NCBI GenBank assembly: GCA_041390025.1
Contig: JAWKQR010000023.1
Location: 1 to 64,000 of the forward strand
Source: JBFFMO01 sp041390025
GTDB taxonomy: Bacteria; Myxococcota_A; Bradymonadia; Bradymonadales; Bradymonadaceae
DNA length: 64,000 bases
Reading direction: 5' to 3'
The notes under the pieces were generated by a model. That model had not been told where the DNA came from and did no database searches. It was given only the letters and a program-made list of their open reading frames with translations. Of this stretch, positions 30,891 to 39,351 are shown piece after piece (the first letter of the stretch is position 1; each line of letters starts with the position of its first letter). Position numbers and translations under genes: made by a program.

Positions 30891-30928
30891 GTTTGGACGG
30901 GCCTGCGTTGTTGCGCTAAGTTCGGCCC

Positions 30929-31645
30929 ATGTGGTTCAAGCCCTCACCTTTGGGGATTCGCATCTTGAGCGGCCCCTCCACAGACCTCGTTCTGGCGCTC
31001 AGCCAGAGCGAGTATCTTGTGGAGCGGGACGCTGCCTTCCAGCCGCATCTATCTGGGGTCAAAGCGACGTTTTCCGTGGACCACGGTTCGATCGCCGTCC
31101 GAGACCACAATTTTGAAGGTCGCCCAGAATCGTTTGAGTGGATGCCCGGTGAGCAGCTTGTCTGCGGCGACATTCGTCTCATGTTGGTGGGTTCACGGGA
31201 CCTGACTCCCAGTGAGTTTCTGGCACAACTTGACGAGATCTTTGAGCGGTTGCGGGGACGACGGGGCACCAGGGTGTCGCTGTTTATTGTCCACGCATCC
31301 AACATCGAGGCCGCACAGCAGCGCTATGAGCTTTCGTGGCTTGAGGACGGATTGGATCGGGCGTGGGCGGAAGTTTCGACGCTGGATTTCGTGACGCATT
31401 GCGGTCGACTGACATCCGGGGAATTCATACTGGTCGACGCCCACGGAAAGGCAGACGCCACTCAAGTGGAAAAACGCGTGGATGCGGCGTTAAAGCACGT
31501 CGGTGGGGTTTTTGAATGGAGACTGACCTCGGTTGAAATTGAACCCGATCCGCACTTGTTGGCGTCGTGGATGCTCCGAATGGTACGAGGCGCGGAGTCT
31601 CGGCGGGTCGGCGTGACGCAAAAACCCACACCGGAGCTGCACTGA
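30929..31645 (+). CDS. unrecognised cytoplasmic protein, possibly FHA-like plus degenerate GGDEF-like
   Basis: This 238-residue protein has no signal peptide or membrane segment. Residues 8-88 (LGIRILSGP... KATFSVDHGSIAVRDHNFEGRP) have the rhythm of an FHA beta-sandwich, without clear phosphothreonine-binding residues. Residues 110-210 (RVSLFIVHASN ... THCGRLTSGEFILVDAHG) loosely follow a nucleotidyl-cyclase core in which GGDEF would be TSGEF. Both assignments are weak. It lies 86 bp before a HEAT-AAA+ gene and a Ser/Thr kinase, which favours a signalling role. Confidence 0.45.
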   Translation: MWFKPSPLGIRILSGPSTDLVLALSQSEYLVERDAAFQPHLSGVKATFSVDHGSIAVRDHNFEGRPESFEWMPGEQLVCGDIRLMLVGSRDLTPSEFLAQLDEIFERLRGRRGTRVSLFIVHASNIEAAQQRYELSWLEDGLDRAWAEVSTLDFVTHCGRLTSGEFILVDAHGKADATQVEKRVDAALKHVGGVFEWRLTSVEIEPDPHLLASWMLRMVRGAESRRVGVTQKPTPELH

Positions 31646-31731
31646 ATCACTGGTAAGGCGCCGTGTCGGTGCTAGCTTCGCGCCTGATCGCGGGGTAATA
31701 TGGCAAACAGAACCCTCCATTTGGCAGCCCA

Positions 31732-34284
31732 ATGAATTCCAACGACGACATCGCGCGTGACCTGCTCGACAAGATTGAGACGTGTGAGGACGAGGACCGC
31801 TATCGCGGCCTTCGTGACCAACTCTACGGATTGGGAACGGGGGTGGCAGAGATTCTGCGGGGTGAGCTCAACCATCCGAGCTTTCGCCGACGCATGGCCG
31901 CTGCGACCAATCTGGGGCGCATGGGGGACACTGCGGCGATTGGGCAGCTGATTTTGTTGCTCAACGACCCTCAGGCGCAGGTGCGTGAGATGAGCCTCTT
32001 TGCGCTCGGAATTTTGGGGGACACTTCCGCCACCGACGCCGTGCTCGCCGCACTCAATGACTACGATGCGAATGTGCGTTACCGGGCGGTTGTGGCGCTG
32101 GGGGATTTGTCCTACCCGCAGCTCGAAGACGTGTTGATTCGTGCGATGGCCGACGAGAGTTACGGCGTGCGTGAGCAGGCGTTGTCGCAGCTGCGTGGCT
32201 TGGCATCACCGCAATCGATCGTGGTGATATTGCGGGCGCTGCTTGAGCGCGAGTACGAGATGCAGCACATGGCCGAGGAGACTTTGGACCGGCTTGTGCC
32301 CAAGATGACGCGTGAGCACTACAAAATGGCTCAGGAGCAGCTGACGCCGCGGGAGCGGCGGCTCGTGCTGAACTACATGGAGTCGCGCAATCTGCAGGAG
32401 GTTTATGGGACGCTGTGGCAGCGCTTGCAGATCGTCAACAAACAGGCTCAAGAGAAGACCAAAGGGCTGGACAAATACGGCCGTCTGCTGAATGCCCCTG
32501 AGGAGCGCGAAACGCTGGTGCGCGCGTTCGAGCGCGACGACGTGGTGAACTTGCTGGTGGAACACTTCACCGACGAGCAAGCCCGGCGGTCGATCCTGCT
32601 TGTCGGCGAGGCTGGAACGGGAAAATCTGCGGTGATTCAAGAGTTTGCGCGGCGGCTGCTCGATGTCGACCCCACGTGGAACATTCTGGAGACCAACACA
32701 TCGGAGCTGATGAGTGGGACGCGCTACCTTGGGGATTGGGAGACCAAGCTCAAAGAGATGACCGAGACCATCCTTAAATACGACAAGGTCATCGTCTACG
32801 TCACAAATCCCAACGATTTGCTTGGGGCCGGCGCGCACTCGAAGAGCGACGAGAATTTCGCGGATTTCTTTAAGCCCTATTTGCAGCGTGGGCAGCTGCG
32901 CTTGATCGCGGAGTGCACCGAAGAATCGTTGAAAGGCGGTTTGAGCCGCGAACCGGGATTCTTGCGGCTCTTCCGTCAGGTGAAGGTTCACGAGATGAAC
33001 GACGCCGACACGTTGTCAGTGCTCGAGAATCGGCTTCTTGAGACCAAGGTGGGCGAGCGCGATGTGGTGGCGGACTCGGACTGTTTGGAGCAGATCGTTG
33101 ATTTCGCCCGTATCTTTTACACCCGTAGCACAGCCCCTGGGCGCGCGTGTGACCTCATGGACGCGTTCATCGACTACACGGCCCGCAAGGCGACACCCGA
33201 GGATGAATCGCTCTTGCTGCGCGCCGAGTTGTTGCCCGAATGCATGAGTGAAACGACCGGCATTAGTCTGGACCTGCTCGACGATCGTGTTCCGCTGGAC
33301 ATCGAGGGCACGGAACGCTGGTTTGGACAGCGACTCATCGATCAGGACCCTGCCCTGAAGGTCTTGATCGACCGACTGGCATTGATCAAGGCGGGCCTTG
33401 GGAGCCAAGACAAACCGCTGGGCGTGTTTTTCCTCGTGGGTCCAACCGGTGTGGGCAAAACGTATTTCACGAAACTTGTGGCGGAGCGGCTCTTTGGTGA
33501 CCCCAAGCGCATGCTTCGTTTTGACCTGAGCGAGTACAAGGGTCGGTTCGCGGTCGAAAAATTGATCGGGTCGCCCTACGACAAAGACCGCGAAGGTTTG
33601 CTGACCGAGGCGGTGCGCAATCAGCCGTTTTCGGTGCTGTTGTTCGACGAGTTTGAAAAGGCGGATGCGGAGATTTTTCCGCTCTTTTTGCAGATTATGG
33701 ATGAAGGTCGGCTGACGGACGCGAGCGGTCAGACGACCGATTTTCGACAGACGATCATCTTCATGACAAGCAACCTCGGGGCGTCACGCACGAGCGTGGC
33801 ACCGGTGGGATTTTTTGGATCGGCGGAACAGCGTGGTTTTCAGAATCACATTCTAAAAAAGCTCGACGAGTTCTTCGCGCCTGAGTTTTTGAATCGCCTT
33901 GATGACATCATCGTGTTCGAGCCACTGAGCGAGTCGGCGATGGATCGATTGGTGAATTTGGAGCTCGAGAAGGCGTTCGAACGGCGTGGGTTTACGCGGC
34001 GAAGGTTGCACGTGCACACCGACCGTCACGCGCGCAAGTGGCTCGAAACGCACGGGTTTAGTGAGCGTTTTGGCGCTCGTGAGCTCAAACGTGTGATCGA
34101 ACGCGACATTCTGACACCGATCAGTCGACTGTTGGTCAGTGAGGCCGGCCCCCACGACAACAAGCGCATTGCCGTGACCGCAAAAGCTGGCAAGATTGAG
34201 GTCTCGTTTGGAAATCCCGAGAAACCAGCGGCCATTCCTCGCGAACCCAAGACCTCTCCGCGCCCTGATAAGAGTCAGATCTGA
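31732..34284 (+). CDS. HEAT-repeat/ClpB-like double AAA+ ATPase fusion
   Basis: This is an 850-residue protein. Residues about 43-190 are HEAT-type helical repeats (NHPSFRRRMAAATNLGRMGD; DPQAQVREMSLFALGILGD) in place of the usual Clp N-domain. AAA-1 has an intact Walker A (GEAGTGKS, 292-299) and a pore-loop-like RYLGDWE. Its Walker B position reads VIVYVTN with no Asp-Glu, so this ring is probably hydrolytically dead. AAA-2 is intact: GPTGVGKT (570-577), VLLFDE (635-640) and sensor-1 MTSNLGAS. The usual pore loop GYVG is replaced by SPYDKDREG. It therefore looks like a ClpB/ClpA relative remodelled for regulation rather than unfolding. The stop overlaps the kinase start (TGATG). Confidence 0.82.
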   Translation: MNSNDDIARDLLDKIETCEDEDRYRGLRDQLYGLGTGVAEILRGELNHPSFRRRMAAATNLGRMGDTAAIGQLILLLNDPQAQVREMSLFALGILGDTSATDAVLAALNDYDANVRYRAVVALGDLSYPQLEDVLIRAMADESYGVREQALSQLRGLASPQSIVVILRALLEREYEMQHMAEETLDRLVPKMTREHYKMAQEQLTPRERRLVLNYMESRNLQEVYGTLWQRLQIVNKQAQEKTKGLDKYGRLLNAPEERETLVRAFERDDVVNLLVEHFTDEQARRSILLVGEAGTGKSAVIQEFARRLLDVDPTWNILETNTSELMSGTRYLGDWETKLKEMTETILKYDKVIVYVTNPNDLLGAGAHSKSDENFADFFKPYLQRGQLRLIAECTEESLKGGLSREPGFLRLFRQVKVHEMNDADTLSVLENRLLETKVGERDVVADSDCLEQIVDFARIFYTRSTAPGRACDLMDAFIDYTARKATPEDESLLLRAELLPECMSETTGISLDLLDDRVPLDIEGTERWFGQRLIDQDPALKVLIDRLALIKAGLGSQDKPLGVFFLVGPTGVGKTYFTKLVAERLFGDPKRMLRFDLSEYKGRFAVEKLIGSPYDKDREGLLTEAVRNQPFSVLLFDEFEKADAEIFPLFLQIMDEGRLTDASGQTTDFRQTIIFMTSNLGASRTSVAPVGFFGSAEQRGFQNHILKKLDEFFAPEFLNRLDDIIVFEPLSESAMDRLVNLELEKAFERRGFTRRRLHVHTDRHARKWLETHGFSERFGARELKRVIERDILTPISRLLVSEAGPHDNKRIAVTAKAGKIEVSFGNPEKPAAIPREPKTSPRPDKSQI

Positions 34285-35198
34285 TGCTTCCTCACCCGGG
34301 CGATATTTTCGAACACAAGTATCGGATTGATCACGTGCTTGGCAAAGGGTCGTTTGCGCACGTGTACAAGGCGGTCGTGGACGAGATTGGGCGCAAAGTT
34401 GCGATCAAGATTTTGCGGCCGCTGTACGGCGAGGATGGAAGACCGACGTATTCCGAACAACTACGACAACGGTTTTTGCGCGAGGCGAAGCTGCTGTCTG
34501 AGCTTCAAGATCGGCACACCATCCGTTTGTACGACTACGGCAAATCCCAAGACGGTCTGTTGTTCATGATTTTCGAATTCGTCGACGGTGCGCCGTTGGC
34601 GGACTTGATCGGCGCGAAAATGTCCGGTGCTCGTGTCGTTTCGATCCTGAAACAAGTGCTGAGTAGCCTGCATGAAGCACATCAGCACGGGATTATCCAT
34701 CGCGACATCAAGCCTGCGAACATCATGATCTACGAGTATTTGGGGCAGACCGACTGCGCCAAACTTCTTGATTTTGGGGTGGCCAAAGATGTCGATGCCA
34801 CGATGCAGCTGACCACTCGGAACATGCGAATTGGCACCATGCGCTACATGTCACCTGAGCAGGTGCGGGGCGAAGAGGTGGTGCCGGCTTCAGACCTCTA
34901 CAGTTTGGGGTTGGTGGCCTACGAGATGCTCGTGGGCGCCAAGGCGATCGAGAGCGACGACATGAATGTGGTGTCGTTGTTCCACATGCGGCCGGACCCG
35001 ATTGTGCTCCCCAACATCGATGTCGCGCCAGACCTTCGGACAGTCGTGGAGCGCATGATGTCAAAGTCGCTCGCCGATCGCTTTGGGACGGCGGCGGAGG
35101 TTGTGAGCGCGCTTGACGCGGTGCGGCTCGACCTTTTGGATGACGACGATCTCGACGATCCTCCGACGCTGCGCGCATTCGTCCCCGCCGACGACTAG
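34284..35198 (+). CDS. Hanks-type serine/threonine protein kinase, soluble
   Basis: This 304-residue protein consists almost solely of a kinase domain. The Gly loop is GKGSFAHVYKA, the ATP Lys is in VAIKIL, the catalytic loop is HRDIKPAN and the metal motif is DFG (in LLDFGVAK). The activation segment ends in RYMSPEQ. A short acidic tail (DDDDLDD) follows and there is no membrane helix or sensor domain, unusual for PknB-type kinases but common in myxobacteria. Translation is coupled to the HEAT-AAA+ gene by a one-base overlap, so the ATPase may be its partner or substrate. Confidence 0.93.
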   Translation: MLPHPGDIFEHKYRIDHVLGKGSFAHVYKAVVDEIGRKVAIKILRPLYGEDGRPTYSEQLRQRFLREAKLLSELQDRHTIRLYDYGKSQDGLLFMIFEFVDGAPLADLIGAKMSGARVVSILKQVLSSLHEAHQHGIIHRDIKPANIMIYEYLGQTDCAKLLDFGVAKDVDATMQLTTRNMRIGTMRYMSPEQVRGEEVVPASDLYSLGLVAYEMLVGAKAIESDDMNVVSLFHMRPDPIVLPNIDVAPDLRTVVERMMSKSLADRFGTAAEVVSALDAVRLDLLDDDDLDDPPTLRAFVPADD

Positions 35199-36514
35199 GG
35201 CCGCGGCGGTCGGCCGACGGCCTCAAACACATTCTTGGCAAATCCGGGTTCGCCAACCTGGTCCACCAGCTGTGGCCACGCGGCATCCAGAAGCTCGGCA
35301 GCGCGCTCATTGTCGCCCAACAGATGTGCTTCGAACGCCACCAGCGAATACGGCAAAGCAAAATGGTCTGGGTCGCCCAACAACGGCCCCCATAGCGCTT
35401 CGGTGGAGCTCCATCGTTGCACTTGGATGGAGGACAGCAACGCCAAGCCCGCGGCGACGATGAGCCCCATCCAAAAGAGCCTGTCACTGCGCGCCAGCAC
35501 GCTCGCCATCGCGAGCGCCACGCCGATTCCGGGGAGGTAGGCGTAGGTATCGGCGGTAAACCTTGGGAGCGGCAGCACGTTGCTGTAGGGCAGCCACGCC
35601 ACGACCGCGAGCGCGATGCCAAGGCTCCACATTGCGCGCGTTTTGGCGAAGTAGGCCACGCAAGCCAGCGCGCAAGCGATGACCAACCAACCCAAGACCG
35701 AAAGTGCGTCGTGGGACTGCAGTGGTAGCGGGTAGTACGGATTGAGTTGAAACGGCCACAGCGTATGAAGGGCTTGGAGCCCGGCGGCCTTGCCAATCGT
35801 GACCAGCGGATCACGCGACGCGAGGGCGAGGTCCATTTGGGCGCTGTGGCCAGCGCTCGTCCACAGAACGTAGAGTCCCCCGACCACGGACAACACGGAG
35901 GCGATGGCGGCTTTGCGCACATCACGGTGATGCCATGCCACCACCAACAACAAGCCGCCGACCACCGCAAACGTGGGTTTTGAGGCGAACCCGATCGCGG
36001 TCAGCGGCGCCAACCAGACCAACCTTTTTGGCGACGTTTGGTGTTCAGCGAACACCAGCAGGCAACCCAGAACGGCAAGGGTCATCAGCAGTTCTTTGAG
36101 GTTTGTCGCCCATGCGACCGATTCCACCATCAAGGGATGCGACGCCCACAACAACGCCGCTGCGAGCGACGCGCCCATCGCGCCCGTCAGTCGCCGCCCG
36201 AGCAAGTACAGCAGGACGGCGTTGAAGCCGTGAATCGTCGCCGACAGCACATGAATCCCGGTCGCTGCGTGGTCGCCCAAAAGCGCCGTTGCGGCCGCGT
36301 AGATGCCGACCGGCAATGGTACGGGGTAGAGCAACCTCGCGGTCAGCAGTCGCTGCGCCCAAGTTGCCTGCCACCATTGCTGAACCGTGGGGTTGAGCAT
36401 GATGTAGATGGGGTCATCCCAGGTCACGAAAGGATGAGCAAACGTAGGCATGTAGAGCGCAAACGCCCACACGAACACCCCAAACACGGCCAGCCTTGGC
36501 TTCATGGTCCGCAT
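35195..36514 (-). CDS. TMTC/PMT-like polytopic membrane protein (putative GT-C glycosyltransferase)
   Basis: This protein is about 440 residues with 10-11 hydrophobic segments. Early on it carries the FVTWDDPIYIMLNPTVQ motif: an Asp-Asp in the first periplasmic loop, as in O-mannosyltransferases of the TMTC family. ASHPLMVESVAWATNLKE matches the family HPxxVExVxW motif. A short TPR-like stretch (AFEAHLLGDNERAAELLDAAWP) ends the protein. The start is either ATG 36514 or 36505; neither has a strong ribosome site. Its stop codon shares CTAG with the kinase stop on the other strand. Confidence 0.75.
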   Translation of the reverse strand: MRTMKPRLAVFGVFVWAFALYMPTFAHPFVTWDDPIYIMLNPTVQQWWQATWAQRLLTARLLYPVPLPVGIYAAATALLGDHAATGIHVLSATIHGFNAVLLYLLGRRLTGAMGASLAAALLWASHPLMVESVAWATNLKELLMTLAVLGCLLVFAEHQTSPKRLVWLAPLTAIGFASKPTFAVVGGLLLVVAWHHRDVRKAAIASVLSVVGGLYVLWTSAGHSAQMDLALASRDPLVTIGKAAGLQALHTLWPFQLNPYYPLPLQSHDALSVLGWLVIACALACVAYFAKTRAMWSLGIALAVVAWLPYSNVLPLPRFTADTYAYLPGIGVALAMASVLARSDRLFWMGLIVAAGLALLSSIQVQRWSSTEALWGPLLGDPDHFALPYSLVAFEAHLLGDNERAAELLDAAWPQLVDQVGEPGFAKNVFEAVGRPPRP

Positions 36515-36603
36515 TATGGACAGGGGCGACCAACACCACAATTTTGTGTGGCGCTTTTGTTTCGCGCGCGAAAGTGCTAGCAATTCGCCCGTTCGAGGTG
36601 ACC

Positions 36604-37383
36604 ATGGCTGACGCACCAAAACTCCATGTGGATGAGGCGGTTCTCAAGACCTACACCGGCCCCATTCCGCGCCACATTGCCGTGATTATGGACGGCAACG
36701 GCCGTTGGGCTCAGGGGCGAGGCCTTCCACGCATCAAGGGACACCACGAGGGCGCGAACGCTGTCCGAAGGGTCGTCGAGTCGTGCCGCTACCTCGGGGT
36801 CGAGGTTCTGACGTTGTATGCCTTTAGTTCGCAGAACTGGGGGCGCCCCGAAGACGAAGTTACGGGGCTGATGACGTTGTTCGACATTTACATCAAGCGC
36901 GAACGCAAACGCCTGATCGAAAACGGCGTCGCGATGCGGATGATTGGCGATCGAAGCCGACTGTCGCCGCGTCTGCAGGATGCGGTGGGCGGCCTGGAGG
37001 ATGCCACTGCCGTGAACCAGAATCTCATCTTGCAAGTCGCCGTCAGCTACGGTGGGCGCGAGGAGATACTGCACGCCGCGCGGCAGCTCGCCGAGGACGC
37101 GCGCGAGGGCCGCATTGAACCCGACAGCATTCAAGAGGCTGATTTCGCGAAATATTTGTACACGAGCGCGGTGCCGGATCCGGACCTGCTCATACGAACG
37201 AGCGGCGAGCTCAGAATTAGCAATTTTCTTTTATGGCAAGTGGCGTACTCCGAGATTTTTGTCACGGATGCCCTGTGGCCGGATTTTGACGAAAACCACC
37301 TCGTACAGGCGCTGGGGTCTTTTGGTTCGCGGCAGCGACGTTACGGCCTGACCGGTGCGCAGATCGAACGAGAGGCAAAATAA
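36604..37383 (+). CDS. uppS: undecaprenyl diphosphate synthase (cis-prenyltransferase)
   Basis: This 259-residue protein makes the C55 lipid carrier for peptidoglycan and other envelope glycans. The start at ATG 36604 has GAGGTG four bases upstream. The catalytic Asp is in VIMDGNGRWAQ. LYAFSSQNWGRP and RTSGELRISNFLLWQ...AYSEIF are the substrate-binding family motifs. The stop overlaps the start of the next lipoprotein gene (TAATG). It heads a coupled operon ending in the murF/alr fusion, so lipid carrier and precursor synthesis are linked. Confidence 0.95.
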   Translation: MADAPKLHVDEAVLKTYTGPIPRHIAVIMDGNGRWAQGRGLPRIKGHHEGANAVRRVVESCRYLGVEVLTLYAFSSQNWGRPEDEVTGLMTLFDIYIKRERKRLIENGVAMRMIGDRSRLSPRLQDAVGGLEDATAVNQNLILQVAVSYGGREEILHAARQLAEDAREGRIEPDSIQEADFAKYLYTSAVPDPDLLIRTSGELRISNFLLWQVAYSEIFVTDALWPDFDENHLVQALGSFGSRQRRYGLTGAQIEREAK

Positions 37384-38512
37384 TGAAGAACGTATGTATC
37401 GCGCTTGTTTTGGCACTCATTGTTGGTTGTGGAGACGACTCCACGACGTCGACCGAAAACACGAACAACTCGACAGTCGCGACAAATAATTCGACCGATA
37501 ACTCGACGAATAATTCGACGGTGACGACTAACAATTCCACGAATAATTCCACGAATAATTCGACAAACAACGCCACGAATAATTCCACGAATAATTCGAC
37601 CAACAACGCCACGAATAATTCCACGAATAATTCGACCAACAATCCACGAACATTGACAACAACGCCACGAACAATCCGACCGTGAATGTGTATGCAGCGG
37701 GTCCGTTGGCCGTGGCGAAGCTGACCATCCCCGCGTCGGGTTCGGCCCCCAACAAGGAATTGACGGTTCACCACCCCACCGTGGCGGGGACGTATCCACT
37801 TGTGGTGATTCAACACGGATTCATCTTGCGCAGCACCGCCTACGATGCGATTGCGGAGCGCATGGCCAGCCATGGTTATGTGGTGGTGGCCCCGCAAATG
37901 TATGCGCCGAGCTTCATCGGTGCGCCCTCGACCGATGTTGAGGCCGAGGCTGCGGAGACCCTCTACACATGGCTGCTCGCGAACATCGACGCACGTTTGC
38001 CTGTCACGGTCGACACCACGTCGTTTGGTGTGGCCGGGCACAGCCGTGGCGGGAAGGTTGCGTGGATGGTTCGCAAGGGCGGATTTACCGAGATCGACGC
38101 CATCGCGGGGATCGACCCTGTTGACAGCGGCGGCGGGCTTTTGAGCAATGAAACGCGCGTTGCCGATGCGCCCTTCACGTTTTCGCTGCCGACGTTGATC
38201 ATTGGGACCGGCCTTGGAACGCAACGCGTGGCCGGGCAGCAGTGTGCGCCCGATGGCGACAATCACCTTGAGTTTTGGGACGCTGCTCAGTCGCCGGCTT
38301 GGCACGTCATCGCGCCCGACTACGGTCACTTGGACATGGTCGATTGTGGGATTCTTTGCGCGACCTGTGTTTCGGGGCCAGACGACAAGTTTGTGCTGAC
38401 CACGGCTGGATTGTTGATTTCGTTCTTCGACGAAGCGCTCAAGGGGCGCGTTGGGGGATACGCGGGCCTTTCCGCGACGGCTCCCATCACGCTGACAACC
38501 GAGTCCAAATGA
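37383..38512 (+). CDS. lipid-anchored alpha/beta hydrolase with Asn/Ser/Thr repeat linker, one-base frameshift near 37641
   Basis: The N-terminus is a lipoprotein signal (LALIVGC, Cys16) joined to about 70 residues of NNST/NNAT repeats. The repeat frame then stops at 37685. One missing T in the unit at about 37641 (AACAATCC against AATAATTCC elsewhere) would restore NNATNNPTVNVYAAG and the whole hydrolase. The domain has the nucleophile elbow GHSRGGK, VVIQHGF (oxyanion region) and DYGHLDMVD (His), like chlorophyllase/PET-hydrolase relatives. It overlaps uppS by TAATG and thiD by ATGA. The break in the repeat could be an error or a switch. Confidence 0.78.
37460..37680 (+). repeat. in-gene tandem repeat coding for the Asn/Ser/Thr linker
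   Basis: Imperfect 12-15 bp units of the form ACGAATAATTCC / ACCAACAACGCC, arranged partly as 48-bp super-units, encode NNST/NNAT. Tandem DNA of this kind is prone to slipped-strand change. The single-base deficit that breaks the hydrolase frame lies inside it. Confidence 0.75.
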
Positions 38513-39351
38513 CAAACATGTACGATTTTCTGGGCATCAACACGGACACGACGCCATACGTACCGCCGATCGCGCTGACCATTGCGGGCAGTGACTCCGG
38601 AGGTGGAGCGGGAATCCAAGCCGATTTGAAGACCTTCGCGGCGTGCAAGGTATACGGCACATCCGTGCTCACACTCGTGACCGCGCAGAACACTCGCGGT
38701 GTGCTCGCCCTGGAGATGATGCCCGATCGCCTCGTGCTCGCGCAGTATGAGGCGCTGATGAACGATCTGCCGCCCAAGGCCGCAAAAGTCGGCGCCCTTG
38801 GGAATGAGCGCATGATTGGGTTGGTCAGCGACATGTTGACCGACCACCCCGTCCCAGTTCTTGTCATCGATCCTGTCATGGTGAGCAAACATGGGGACCC
38901 GCTTATGGCGACGAGCGCCCATCGTGTGTTCGCCGAGAAAATGCTGCCGTTGGCGACCCTTGTGACCCCCAACCGGTTCGAAGCGCAGGCGCTCTACGGA
39001 AAGACCGTCGAAGGACCGTCATCCATGAAAGATGCCGCGAAGGCCATCTTCGACCGTGGCGCAAAAAACGTGTTGGTCAAAGGCAGTCACCTGGAAGGGG
39101 TTGTTCGGGACTATCTTTACGACGGGACAGGGTTCATTGAGTTTGGGGCAGACCGAGTCAATTCCGAGCGCGTGCACGGCTCGGGCTGCACCCATTCCGC
39201 CGCGATCACGGCGCGGCTTGCGCTGGGCGACTCGCTGGAGTCGGCCATCGAATTCGCGCGCGAGTTTATCTCGGCCGCGATCGAGAAGGCACCGCTGCTC
39301 GGCGGCGGCATTTCGCCGGTAAACCCGATGCACGCCATTTGGAACGCGTGA
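38509..39351 (+). CDS. thiD: hydroxymethylpyrimidine/phosphomethylpyrimidine kinase
   Basis: This 280-residue ribokinase-fold protein phosphorylates HMP and HMP-P in thiamine synthesis. Motifs are ALTIAGSDSGGGAGIQADLKTF, VLVIDPVMVSKHGDPL, LVTPNRFEA, LVKGSH and the catalytic Asp region VHGSGCTHSAAI. An N-terminal extension of about 18 residues (YDFLGINTDTTPY) precedes the usual start. The start is set by the ATGA overlap with the hydrolase gene. The end overlaps the next gene as GTGA. Its place between cell-wall genes looks like operon shuffling rather than function. Confidence 0.93.
   Translation: MTNMYDFLGINTDTTPYVPPIALTIAGSDSGGGAGIQADLKTFAACKVYGTSVLTLVTAQNTRGVLALEMMPDRLVLAQYEALMNDLPPKAAKVGALGNERMIGLVSDMLTDHPVPVLVIDPVMVSKHGDPLMATSAHRVFAEKMLPLATLVTPNRFEAQALYGKTVEGPSSMKDAAKAIFDRGAKNVLVKGSHLEGVVRDYLYDGTGFIEFGADRVNSERVHGSGCTHSAAITARLALGDSLESAIEFAREFISAAIEKAPLLGGGISPVNPMHAIWNA

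Noticed and set aside
37262..38515. Antisense frame (417 codons) opposite the hydrolase gene
   Set aside because: It is opened by the antisense of the Asn/Ser/Thr repeat (a VELFVEL run) and has no independent support.
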